Below the pieces are notes generated by a model. That model was given only the letters and a program-made list of their open reading frames with translations. It ran no database searches and was not told where the DNA came from. Shown in pieces: positions 9,249 to 17,603 of a stretch of DNA of 64,000 bases (its first letter is position 1; each line of letters starts with the position of its first letter). The stretch covers positions 1,364,001-1,428,000 of the forward strand of contig NZ_JADFFM010000002.1 in assembly GCF_015221995.1 (NCBI RefSeq), written 5' to 3'. This DNA comes from Mucilaginibacter boryungensis (GTDB lineage: Bacteria; Bacteroidota; Bacteroidia; Sphingobacteriales; Sphingobacteriaceae). Both the position numbers and the translations under genes were made by a program.

Positions 9249-10871
9249 TTACAATATGTACCGCGTACTTAAAAATGAAGAGTTGCCTTCTTCCACAATC
9301 TCATTAAAGAGGTGTTTGTTGGCATCGTTCATTTTTGTAGCTACCAGCGAGCGGATAGAGAACGAGCGCAAGGCATCGGTTACTGAAAGTGTGCCTTCGG
9401 CACTGTCTTTACGGCCGGTAAATGGAAATACATCCGGGCCACGCTGGCACTGGGCATTAATATTTACACGACTAACCAGCGTAACAAACGGATCTATCAG
9501 CGATGAAACCTCCTGGGCATCGTTACTAAAGATACTCACCTGCATGCCGTGAGGTGAATCAACCTGGTAAGCAATCGGCTCCTCTATCGATTCGTACGGG
9601 ATAACCGGGATAACGGGGCCAAACTGCTCCTCGCGATACAATTTCATTTTGTCGTTAACCGGATAAACCACAGCCGGGAATACAAACGATTCGGCAGTAA
9701 CGCCGCCATTTTCATTGATAACCTTAGCGCCGTGGGCAATGGCGTCGTCAATACATTCCTTTAAATAAGCCGGTTTGCCTGGCTCGGTTACCGGGGTAAG
9801 GTTTACGCCCTTATTCCATGGTAAGCCAGGTTGTAATTTTGATACAGCTTCGCTTAACAACTGATTAAACTCATCAGCAACAGCTTTATGCACAAAAATA
9901 ATCTTGATAGCGGTGCAACGCTGCCCGTTGAAAGACAAAGCGCCCAGGATACACTCGTTTACCGCGAGTTTCAAATCGGCGTTTGCGGTTACAATAGCCG
10001 CGTTTTTAGCATCCAAACTTAACACCGCGCGCAGGCGGTTAATTTTAGGGTGGCTTTTCTTCAGATCATTGGCCACCTTGCTCGATCCGATAAAGGCCAG
10101 CACATTAATTTTACCTGTTTTCATCAGGCCAGGTGTTACGTTGGCTCCCCGGCCGTATACGGTATTCACTACCCCTTTAGGGAAGGATTCCTGGAAGGCT
10201 TTCAGCAACGGATAGTGTAAAAGCGTACCATGCTTAGGTGGTTTGAAAAGCAAGGTATTGCCCATGATGATGGCAGGGATCAGTGTGGTAAAGGTTTCAT
10301 TTAACGGATAATTAAACGGCCCCATGCAAAGCACCACACCCAATGGCGAGCGGCGGATCTGCGCCACCACCCCTTCAGCAATTTCAAAGCTGGATGATTT
10401 GCGGTCTATATCCTTCAGGGCATCAATTGTAGCGGTTATGTATTCAACCGTACGGTCAAACTCCTTAGTCGAGTCGGCCAGCGATTTACCTATCTCCCAC
10501 ATAATCAGCTTAATCACCAGCTCGCGCTGCTCGCTCATTTTATGCACAAATTGCTCCATGCATTTAATGCGCCCGGCAACACTCATTTTAGGCCATTCGC
10601 CACGGCCATTATCATAGGCGGCAATAGCGGCGTCAAGCGCTTCGTTGGCCTCTTTTTCGGTACCTATAGGATAGGTACCTATCAGTTTACGCTTAAATCC
10701 ATCGGCTGTTGGTATCATCACCGGCGAATACACTTCGCTAACGGGGCCGTCCCATTTTTTCATTTCGCCATTGCTTAAATATTCGCGCTGATGGACCTCT
10801 TCAATACGGTATTGCTCCGGTATCTGGTCTTCGGCAACAAACAATGCACTGAGCTGATCTTGAAAACTCAT
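9249..10871 (-). CDS. NADP-dependent glyceraldehyde-3-phosphate dehydrogenase-like aldehyde dehydrogenase (GapN type)
   Basis: Cytosolic aldehyde dehydrogenase of 540 residues. The sequence most resembles the non-phosphorylating NADP-dependent glyceraldehyde-3-phosphate dehydrogenase branch. The catalytic Cys lies in FNGQRCTA (Cys319), and the cofactor region shows SPLGVVLCMGPFNYPLNE and GSSKVANDL. Odd feature: where most aldehyde dehydrogenases have the general-base Glu (LELGGK), this protein has LSLDAK, placing Ser285 at the Glu position and an Asp two residues later. I recall similar shifted motifs in other GapN-like proteins, so it may be a subfamily trait. It is monocistronic with its own terminator. 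Another aldehyde could be the real substrate. Confidence 0.82.
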   Translation of the reverse strand: MSFQDQLSALFVAEDQIPEQYRIEEVHQREYLSNGEMKKWDGPVSEVYSPVMIPTADGFKRKLIGTYPIGTEKEANEALDAAIAAYDNGRGEWPKMSVAGRIKCMEQFVHKMSEQRELVIKLIMWEIGKSLADSTKEFDRTVEYITATIDALKDIDRKSSSFEIAEGVVAQIRRSPLGVVLCMGPFNYPLNETFTTLIPAIIMGNTLLFKPPKHGTLLHYPLLKAFQESFPKGVVNTVYGRGANVTPGLMKTGKINVLAFIGSSKVANDLKKSHPKINRLRAVLSLDAKNAAIVTANADLKLAVNECILGALSFNGQRCTAIKIIFVHKAVADEFNQLLSEAVSKLQPGLPWNKGVNLTPVTEPGKPAYLKECIDDAIAHGAKVINENGGVTAESFVFPAVVYPVNDKMKLYREEQFGPVIPVIPYESIEEPIAYQVDSPHGMQVSIFSNDAQEVSSLIDPFVTLVSRVNINAQCQRGPDVFPFTGRKDSAEGTLSVTDALRSFSIRSLVATKMNDANKHLFNEIVEEGNSSFLSTRYIL

Positions 10872-11082
10872 GTTTTAAAAATTGTTTTAGTTGAAAAATT
10901 GCGCCTTAGTGTATCAAGGCTGAACCAAAGAAAGGAATTTTAAAACAAATAAACTACTAATTCACTCAACATTTATTTCCATAAAAATGAAGTTTTGGTG
11001 AAGTGTTTAAACCCTTGAATGTTTTTTTAGTCCATTACACAATTTTATTACGAAAATCCGTTTTATGATAAAATTTAAGATT

Positions 11083-11784
11083 ATGAAAAGGGCATATAAA
11101 GGTATATCCGGTTTATTGCTTGCCGGGTGTTTAATTTTCATTTTAACAAGCGATGCCAATGCCCAGCGTGGCCGCGGCGGTTTTCATGGCGCAGCGCCAC
11201 ATATAGGTTTTGGTATAGGTTTCGGCGGACCGCGTTTTGGCTTCGGGTTTGGCGCTTACCGGCCATACTATGCATACCCGCGTGTGGGTTTTTATATTAA
11301 TACCCTGCCATATGGTTATTACCCGTTCTATTGGGGACCAGATCAGTACTTTTATTACGGCGGCACATTTTATCGCCCCTATAATAACGGGTATGAAATT
11401 GCAGCGCCGCCAATTGGTGCAGCTATCCCCAAATTACCATCAAACGCGCACCCGATAATGATAGATGGTCAGCAATATTACGAACTGAACGGCGTGTACT
11501 ACAAAGAAAGTGTGGATGATAAAGGCAAGAAGGTATATATTGTATCGGGCAAGGATGGCGTGTTAAACACCAATAATGTCGAGCCGGCTGATGATCAGCG
11601 CCCGCCCCAGGTAGGTGATGTTGTTACCATGTTACCCGAAGGCTGCCGTAAGGTTACCCTAAATGGCAAAAAGTATTTTGTATCGGCTGATGATATCTAT
11701 TATGAAGAATTCACCGATGCGAACAACAATATCAGTTATCGCATAGCCAGCGTTCCCGAGGCAGAGGAACCCGTTAAACAATAA
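11083..11784 (+). CDS. Exported DUF6515-like protein
   Basis: Secreted protein of 233 residues with no known enzymatic activity. The chosen start (ATG 11083) gives MKRAYKGISG and a signal peptide ending DANAQ. An ATG six codons upstream (11065) is possible, and LLAGC could also be read as a lipobox. After a Gly/Arg/Phe-rich stretch comes a Tyr-rich region (PYGYYPFYWG, then repeated YYY) and a repeated module pattern: MIDGQQYYELNGVYYKE followed by a second copy NGKKYFVSADDIYYEE. It shares this architecture and many residues with the larger protein encoded at 23880-25022. Envelope localisation is inferred; function unknown. Confidence 0.8.
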   Translation: MKRAYKGISGLLLAGCLIFILTSDANAQRGRGGFHGAAPHIGFGIGFGGPRFGFGFGAYRPYYAYPRVGFYINTLPYGYYPFYWGPDQYFYYGGTFYRPYNNGYEIAAPPIGAAIPKLPSNAHPIMIDGQQYYELNGVYYKESVDDKGKKVYIVSGKDGVLNTNNVEPADDQRPPQVGDVVTMLPEGCRKVTLNGKKYFVSADDIYYEEFTDANNNISYRIASVPEAEEPVKQ

Positions 11785-11814
11785 TCTTCCAAAGATCAAT
11801 AATAAATTCAGAGG

Positions 11815-11842
11815 GGTTGTACGTAAGTGCAACCTTTTTTTT
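11815..11842 (+). terminator. Rho-independent terminator
   Basis: Stem GGTTGTAC / GTGCAACC (one G-T wobble), loop GTAA, followed by eight T residues; 30 nt after the DUF6515-like gene. Confidence 0.85.
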
Positions 11843-11844
11843 GT

Positions 11845-11888
11845 GGCCTCACCCAGCCCTCTCCAAAAGAGAGGACTTAGGTAAGGCC
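11845..11888. repeat. Palindromic CCTCACCC...CTCTCC type repeat
   Basis: Imperfect palindrome with outer arms GGCCTCACC / GGTAAGGCC and inner arms CCTCTC / GAGAGG. A related fragment (CCCCCAGCCCTTAAAGGGGAGC) occurs in the gap at 12776-12800. This looks like a degenerate member of a dispersed intergenic repeat family. Confidence 0.5.
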
Positions 11889-12010
11889 CATTCATGCCAA
11901 AAACGTATACCGTTTTGATAATATCCTAAACTTAATAAGCCCGAACATTTCCTTAATTTGGCATGTTATAAACTATCTTTACAACATCATCTGCATTATT
12001 ATAAAAACTT

Positions 12011-12775
12011 ATGTTTGATCTTAAAGGAAGAACAGCGGTAATTACCGGTGGGGGCAGCGGGATTGGTCGCGCTACGGCAGTTTTATTTGCCAAACAGGGC
12101 GCAGTAAGCCATGTTATTGATTTGAACGAGGTACAAGCTGTAGCCGTGGTTGAAGAGATAAAACAAGCGGGCGGGCAGGCACAATATCATATTTGCGATG
12201 TTAGCGACTACCCCCAGGTTGAAAAAGTTTTAAATACTATTGGCACCATCAATATCCTGGTGAATAATGCCGGTATAGCCCACGTGGGTAAAGCCGATAA
12301 TACCAGTGAAGAGGATTTTGACCGGGTGTTTAAGATCAACGTTAAAGGCGTTTACAATTTTTTGCACACCGCTTTGCCTATGATGGTAAAAAACGGCGGC
12401 GGAGTGGTGCTTAATCTTTCGTCTATCGGTGCGGTGGTAGGCATTAGCGACAGGTTTGCTTATTCTATGAGCAAAGGCGCGGTACAGGCTATGACTTTAT
12501 CTGTGGCGCGCGATTACATTCATGATAACATCCGTTGTAATTGCATTTGCCCGGCAAGGGTACATACGCCGTTTGTAGACGGCTTCATTGCCAAAAACTA
12601 CCCGGGGCAGGAGAAGGAAATATTTGAGAAGCTATCAAAATCGCAGCCCATTGGCCGCATGGGTACTACTGACGAAATTGCCACGCTGATATTATATTTA
12701 TGCTCGGACGAGGCATCATTTATTACTGGCTGCGATTATCATATCGACGGCGGATTTATAAAATTGAATAATTAG
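12011..12775 (+). CDS. SDR oxidoreductase, probable 2-keto-3-deoxy-L-fuconate dehydrogenase
   Basis: Short-chain dehydrogenase of 254 residues with all classical marks: TGGGSGIGRA (residues about 10-19), acidic residue after the second strand (VIDLNE), NNAGIAH near 89, catalytic Ser in NLSSIGA, and YSMSK (Tyr and Lys) near 155. The acidic residue predicts NAD preference. On its own the SDR fold does not reveal the substrate. The following FAH-family hydrolase and amidohydrolase-type lactonase match the enzyme set of the non-phosphorylating L-fucose pathway of Xanthomonas, in which this SDR oxidises 2-keto-3-deoxy-L-fuconate at C4. First gene of a three-gene operon (42 bp to the next). Confidence 0.75.
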   Translation: MFDLKGRTAVITGGGSGIGRATAVLFAKQGAVSHVIDLNEVQAVAVVEEIKQAGGQAQYHICDVSDYPQVEKVLNTIGTINILVNNAGIAHVGKADNTSEEDFDRVFKINVKGVYNFLHTALPMMVKNGGGVVLNLSSIGAVVGISDRFAYSMSKGAVQAMTLSVARDYIHDNIRCNCICPARVHTPFVDGFIAKNYPGQEKEIFEKLSKSQPIGRMGTTDEIATLILYLCSDEASFITGCDYHIDGGFIKLNN

Positions 12776-12817
12776 CCCCCAGCCCTTAAAGGGGAGCGGA
12801 GCAAAACAATAAACACT

Positions 12818-13675
12818 ATGAAACTTATACGATACGGACAAGCCGGAAAAGAAAAGACCGGGGTAATTATTAACGACGTTAAATACGATACATCGGCTTT
12901 TGGTGGCGATTATAACGAGCAGTTTTTTGAAGATAACGGCTTGCAGCGGCTGGAAGAGTTTGTAAAAGCTAACGAAGGTAAACTGGCCCCTGTTAATGAC
13001 AGCGAACGTTTGGGCAGCCCCATTGCAAGGCCATCAAAAATTGTGTGCATCGGTTTAAATTATGCCGACCATGCGCATGAAACAAATGCGACCATACCAT
13101 CAGAGCCTGTGATTTTTATGAAAAGCACTACATCCCTGGTGGGGCCTAACGACAATATCATCATCCCTAAAAATTCAGTAAAAACAGACTGGGAGGTAGA
13201 ACTGGCTATTGTTATTGGCAAGAAAGCAAGCTATGTGGAAGAGGCCGAAGCTAATGATTATATAGCCGGCTATGTATTACATAACGATGTTTCTGAACGC
13301 GAGTTCCAGTTAGAGCGCAACGGAACCTGGGATAAAGGGAAAGGCTGTGATACATTTGCGCCGCTTGGGCCATTTTTGGCTACCCCCGATGAATTGGGCG
13401 ACGTTGATAATTTGAAATTATGGTTAACGGTAAACGGTCAACCCATGCAAAACGGCACTACCGCTAACTTTATATTTAAAATACCTTACCTGATACATTA
13501 TGTAAGCCAGTTTATGACCTTGCTGCCCGGCGATATTATCTCTACCGGTACGCCTGCGGGTGTTGGCCTTGGCTTTAAACCACCGGTTTACTTAAAACCT
13601 GGCGATGTGGTTGAACTGGGTATCGATGGATTGGGTACATCCAAACAAACATTAGTGGCCTATGCTAAAAATTGA
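12818..13675 (+). CDS. Fumarylacetoacetate hydrolase family protein, probable 2,4-diketo-3-deoxy-L-fuconate hydrolase
   Basis: Cytosolic FAH-superfamily enzyme of 285 residues. The metal-binding residues are visible: SEPVIFMKSTTSLVGP, DWEVELAIVIGK (Glu pair) and YVLHNDVSEREFQ (Asp), plus WDKGKGCDTFAPLGP and ISTGTPAGVG. The closest functional relatives by pattern are ureidoglycolate-lyase-like and 2,4-diketo-3-deoxy-L-fuconate hydrolases. In this operon context the second activity (yielding pyruvate plus L-lactate) is the better guess. Its 3' end overlaps the start of the next gene by 14 bp, so translation of the two is probably coupled. Confidence 0.8.
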   Translation: MKLIRYGQAGKEKTGVIINDVKYDTSAFGGDYNEQFFEDNGLQRLEEFVKANEGKLAPVNDSERLGSPIARPSKIVCIGLNYADHAHETNATIPSEPVIFMKSTTSLVGPNDNIIIPKNSVKTDWEVELAIVIGKKASYVEEAEANDYIAGYVLHNDVSEREFQLERNGTWDKGKGCDTFAPLGPFLATPDELGDVDNLKLWLTVNGQPMQNGTTANFIFKIPYLIHYVSQFMTLLPGDIISTGTPAGVGLGFKPPVYLKPGDVVELGIDGLGTSKQTLVAYAKN

Positions 13676-14492
13676 TGCGCACCAGCATTTTTGGATATTT
13701 GATGCAATACGAGATAGCTGGATAACCGACGATATGCACGTTATCCGGCGCGATTTTTTGCCGCATGACCTGCAATATGTTTTGCATGAAAATGGTATAG
13801 ATGGCTGTATAGCCGTGCAAGCCGACCAAAGTGAAGAGCAAAACGGCTTTCTGTTGCACTTGACCGAAGGGAACGATTTCATAAAGGGGATTGTGGGTTG
13901 GGTTGATCTACAAGCAGAAAATATTGAAGCACGACTTGAATTTTATAGTCATACCAGGCTAATGAAAGGCTTTCGCCATGTGCTGCAGGGCGAAAGCAAC
14001 CGGGCGCTGATGCTGGAACCCGCGTTTAAACGGGGTATAAGCCTGCTAAGCAAATACAACTTCACGTACGATATATTGATCTTTCCAGATCAGTTAAAAT
14101 ATGCTGCGCAACTTGCGCAGGAATTTCCGCAACAAAAATTTGTGTTAGACCATATTGCCAAGCCTGATATAAAAAGCAATAAAATAGGCGAATGGGCCGC
14201 AGATATTAAACAGCTGGCCGCTAATAAAAATGTTTACTGCAAAGTATCGGGTATGGTTACTGAAGCCGACTGGCATAATTGGACTAACGATACTTTTACA
14301 AAATATCTTGATGTAGTATTTAACGCATTCGGTACGGAACGCATTATGTTCGGTTCTGACTGGCCTGTGTGTTTAGTAGCAGCTGAATATTCGGCAATGA
14401 AAGCGATTTTGGGTGGGTATGTGCAGCAATTTACCGCTGCCGAACAGGATATGATATTTGGAGGGAACGCTGTAAGCTTCTACAAGCTATAG
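13662..14492 (+). CDS. Amidohydrolase family protein, probable L-fucono-1,5-lactonase
   Basis: Metal-dependent TIM-barrel hydrolase (COG3618 / amidohydrolase_2 family), 276 residues. It begins with the metal motif DAHQHFW, has LDHIAKP around residue 165 and ends with the GSDWPVCL motif (Asp, about 230) that is diagnostic for the lactonase group. Such enzymes open L-fucono- or L-rhamnono-lactone to the acid. The start at 13662 overlaps the FAH gene by 14 bp, and no later start would keep the HQH motif. Last gene of the operon; a degenerate palindromic repeat and a bidirectional terminator follow. Confidence 0.8.
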   Translation: MLKIDAHQHFWIFDAIRDSWITDDMHVIRRDFLPHDLQYVLHENGIDGCIAVQADQSEEQNGFLLHLTEGNDFIKGIVGWVDLQAENIEARLEFYSHTRLMKGFRHVLQGESNRALMLEPAFKRGISLLSKYNFTYDILIFPDQLKYAAQLAQEFPQQKFVLDHIAKPDIKSNKIGEWAADIKQLAANKNVYCKVSGMVTEADWHNWTNDTFTKYLDVVFNAFGTERIMFGSDWPVCLVAAEYSAMKAILGGYVQQFTAAEQDMIFGGNAVSFYKL

Positions 14493-14561
14493 AGAAAACT
14501 TTTCATGACGGGCGATAGTTGGTAATCTGAGATCAGCATTCCGACAAAAACCTGAAAGCAT

Positions 14562-14590
14562 AAAAAGCCCCGGTATTCCCGGGGCTTTTT
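14562..14590. terminator. Bidirectional rho-independent terminator
   Basis: Perfect 12-bp stem AAAAAGCCCCGG / CCGGGGCTTTTT with loop TATTC between the convergent lactonase and gcvP genes. Confidence 0.9.
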
Positions 14591-14614
14591 ATATTAATGA
14601 GGCGTAGTGATTGC

Positions 14615-17524
14615 TCACGTTCCGTATTCCGGGGTGGTTACTTCGCTTTCTTCAAATTCATAATCACTTAATGGCGGGCAGGCACATATCAATGTACGGT
14701 CGCCATAGGTATCGTTAACCCTGCCAACTGATGGCCAGAATTTATAAGCCGCAACATAGGGCAGCGGGAAGGCTGCTTTTTGGCGGGTATAAGGGTGGTC
14801 CCAATCGTTACCGGTAACTACGCTCACAGTATGTGGTGCGTTCTTCAATGGGTTATTAATCTTATCTGACAGACCTTTCTCTACATCATCAATCTCATGA
14901 CGGATAGAGATCATCGCATCGCAAAAACGGTCAAGCTCATGTTTAGGCTCCGATTCGGTTGGCTCAACCATCACCGTACCAGCAACAGGGAAAGATACAG
15001 TTGGCGCGTGGAATCCATAGTCCATCAGGCGCTTGGCAATATCCGTTACCTCGATACCGAAGTTTTTGAAGGCGCGGCAATCTAATATCATTTCGTGTGC
15101 ACAGCGGTCGTTAGCACCAGTATACAATACCGGGTAGTGGTGCTGCAAGCGGGTTTTAATGTAATTGGCATTTAGTATAGCATAGCGGGTGGCATCGGTT
15201 AAGCCTTCAGCACCCATCATGGCTATATAAGCGTGCGAAATGATCAATATAGAGGCCGAACCCCACGGTGCAGCTGAAACAGCATGAATAGATTTGCCTT
15301 TATCGATATCAACCACCGCATGGCCGGGCAGGTAAGGCACCAGGTGCTTAGCTACGCCAATTGGGCCCATGCCAGGGCCGCCACCACCGTGAGGGATACA
15401 GAAGGTTTTATGTAAGTTCAGGTGACAAACGTCGGCCCCAATATTGGCCGGACTTGTCAGGCCAACCTGCGCGTTCATGTTGGCGCCATCCATATAAACC
15501 TGGCCGCCGTTCTGATGGATGATCTCGCAGATCTCGATGATAGATTCCTCAAACACGCCGTGGGTTGATGGATAAGTTACCATCAGGCAGCTTAACTCGT
15601 TTTTGTATTGTTCGGCCTTAGCGCGCATATCGGCTACGTCAATATTGCCATTCTCATCGCACTTTACCACCACTATCTTCATACCAGCCATAGCTGCCGA
15701 AGCAGGGTTTGTACCATGAGCGGATGAAGGGATCAGCGCGATGTTACGGTGATGGTCGCCCCTATCATTATGATAAGCACGGATAACCATCAACCCTGCA
15801 TATTCGCCTTGCGCACCGGCATTTGGTTGTAAGCTCATGGCGGCAAAGCCGGTAATTTCGCTTAACCAGTTATTCAGTTCATCAAACAACTGCATGTAGC
15901 CACCTGTTTGATCGGCTGGTGCAAAGGGGTGCATTTTGCTAAACTCAGCCCAGGTAATCGGTACCATTTCGGTTGTAGCATTCAGCTTCATGGTGCATGA
16001 CCCCAAAGCGATCATACTATGGCAAAGTGAAAGGTCTTTCGTCTCCAGCGATTTAATATAGCGCAGCATCTCGTGTTCGCTATGGTGGCTGTTAAATACC
16101 GGGTGAGTCAGATATTCCGATTTACGCTGCAATTCGGCCGGAATAACGGTTTGCAGACTTGCCTGCAGGCCGTCAAAATCAACATCATTAATTGTTTTGC
16201 CTTTTACTTTGGCAAAAAATTTAACAATGGTTTTAATATCATCCGGCGATATAGTTTCATCTATAGCAATACTAACTTCCGAACCTTTGTAGTGGAAGTT
16301 AACCTCGTTATTTAACGCTTCAGCATGGATGGGGTCAACCAGGTTACCGAGGTCAAACTTAACGGTATCAAAGTACGATTTATTCAGTTGCTGATAACCT
16401 AATTGCTCTAACGATTGGCTTAACAATATAGCCAGCCCGTGAATGCGTTCAGCAATTAATTTTAAGCCCTTTGGGCCATGGTAAGCGGCATACATACCGG
16501 CCATAATAGCCAGCAATGCCTGCGCTGTGCAAATATTTGAGGTAGCCTTATCCCTACGGATGTGCTGCTCGCGGGTTTGCAGGGCCATACGCAGGGCATA
16601 GTTACCGGCGCTATCAATAGTTACGCCTATAATGCGGCCAGGCATACTACGTTTGTACTCATCTTTAGTAGCAAAAAATGCCGCATGAGGCCCACCAAAG
16701 CCCATCGGTACGCCAAAACGCTGCGATGTACCTACTACAATATCAGCCCCCCATTCGCCCGGAGGGGTCAACAACACCAGGCTCATAATATCGGCAACTA
16801 CCGTAAGCTTAATACCTTTAGCGTGTGCCGCTGTGGCAAAATCGGCATAGTTATAAACCGAGCCATCGCCGGCAGGGTATTGCACAATGGCACCAAACAT
16901 GTTTTCGTTTAGTTCAACACTGCTATGATTGCCTATTTGCAGTTTAATGCCATATGGTTCAGAACGTGTTTTTAAAATATCGATAGTTTGAGGCAATAGT
17001 TCCTCTGATACAAAAAAAGTATCGGCCTGCTGGTTTTTACGCAAACTGTATTGCATAAACATAGCCTCAGCAGCGGCGGTGCCTTCGTCCAGTAAGGATG
17101 CGTTGGCGATTTCCATTCCGGTCAAATCAATCACCATGGTTTGGAAATTCAGTAATGCCTGTAAACGGCCCTGCGCAATTTCGGCCTGGTAAGGGGTATA
17201 CTGGGTATACCATCCGGGGTTTTCCAGTATATTGCGCTGTATCACACCCGGAACAATTACATCATGGTATCCCTGGCCTATGTAGCTTTTGAACACCTTG
17301 TTTTTCGAAGCAGTTTGCTTCAGGTTATTCAGGTAGTCAAACTCGCTTAATGCGGGCGGCAGGTTTAACGGTTTTTTAAGTTTGATCTTTGCCGGTACGG
17401 TTTGATCTATCAATTCATCCAATGAATTTACACCCACGGTTTTCAGCATTTGTGCTGTGTCTGCGTTGTTTGGTGCAATATGTCTCGATTGAAATTTTTC
17501 CTGGTAAGCGGTGTTCAGTGTCAT
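14615..17524 (-). CDS. gcvP: Glycine dehydrogenase (aminomethyl-transferring), P-protein
   Basis: PLP-dependent P-protein of the glycine cleavage system: it decarboxylates glycine and passes the aminomethyl group to the lipoyl H-protein. At 969 residues it is the single-chain form, with both fused halves (N-half through about residue 450, C-half with the active site). The PLP lysine is Lys706 in LNLHKTFCIPHGGGGPGMGP. Other conserved segments are SYIGQGYHDVIVPGVIQRNI and GSCTMKLNAT. It is monocistronic here; gcvT and gcvH are not in the window. A Bacteroidota promoter lies 28 nt upstream. There is no room for a glycine riboswitch. Confidence 0.98.
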   Translation of the reverse strand: MTLNTAYQEKFQSRHIAPNNADTAQMLKTVGVNSLDELIDQTVPAKIKLKKPLNLPPALSEFDYLNNLKQTASKNKVFKSYIGQGYHDVIVPGVIQRNILENPGWYTQYTPYQAEIAQGRLQALLNFQTMVIDLTGMEIANASLLDEGTAAAEAMFMQYSLRKNQQADTFFVSEELLPQTIDILKTRSEPYGIKLQIGNHSSVELNENMFGAIVQYPAGDGSVYNYADFATAAHAKGIKLTVVADIMSLVLLTPPGEWGADIVVGTSQRFGVPMGFGGPHAAFFATKDEYKRSMPGRIIGVTIDSAGNYALRMALQTREQHIRRDKATSNICTAQALLAIMAGMYAAYHGPKGLKLIAERIHGLAILLSQSLEQLGYQQLNKSYFDTVKFDLGNLVDPIHAEALNNEVNFHYKGSEVSIAIDETISPDDIKTIVKFFAKVKGKTINDVDFDGLQASLQTVIPAELQRKSEYLTHPVFNSHHSEHEMLRYIKSLETKDLSLCHSMIALGSCTMKLNATTEMVPITWAEFSKMHPFAPADQTGGYMQLFDELNNWLSEITGFAAMSLQPNAGAQGEYAGLMVIRAYHNDRGDHHRNIALIPSSAHGTNPASAAMAGMKIVVVKCDENGNIDVADMRAKAEQYKNELSCLMVTYPSTHGVFEESIIEICEIIHQNGGQVYMDGANMNAQVGLTSPANIGADVCHLNLHKTFCIPHGGGGPGMGPIGVAKHLVPYLPGHAVVDIDKGKSIHAVSAAPWGSASILIISHAYIAMMGAEGLTDATRYAILNANYIKTRLQHHYPVLYTGANDRCAHEMILDCRAFKNFGIEVTDIAKRLMDYGFHAPTVSFPVAGTVMVEPTESEPKHELDRFCDAMISIRHEIDDVEKGLSDKINNPLKNAPHTVSVVTGNDWDHPYTRQKAAFPLPYVAAYKFWPSVGRVNDTYGDRTLICACPPLSDYEFEESEVTTPEYGT

Positions 17525-17552
17525 GAAATGGTTGTCCCTTATTTGTTAGGGG

Positions 17553-17583
17553 CAAAGGTACAATTTTACCGATTGACTATCAA
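17553..17583 (-). promoter_or_regulatory. Bacteroidota-type promoter of gcvP
   Basis: Minus strand TTG, 20 nt, then a perfect TANNTTTG box (TACCTTTG, 17560 to 17553), 28 nt before the gcvP ATG. Confidence 0.6.
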
Positions 17584-17603
17584 TTGGTAAACAAATAGTG
17601 ACA

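Noticed and set aside
17525..17603. Glycine riboswitch before gcvP
   Set aside because: Only about 28 nt lie between the predicted promoter and the start codon, and no aptamer-like conserved core is seen.
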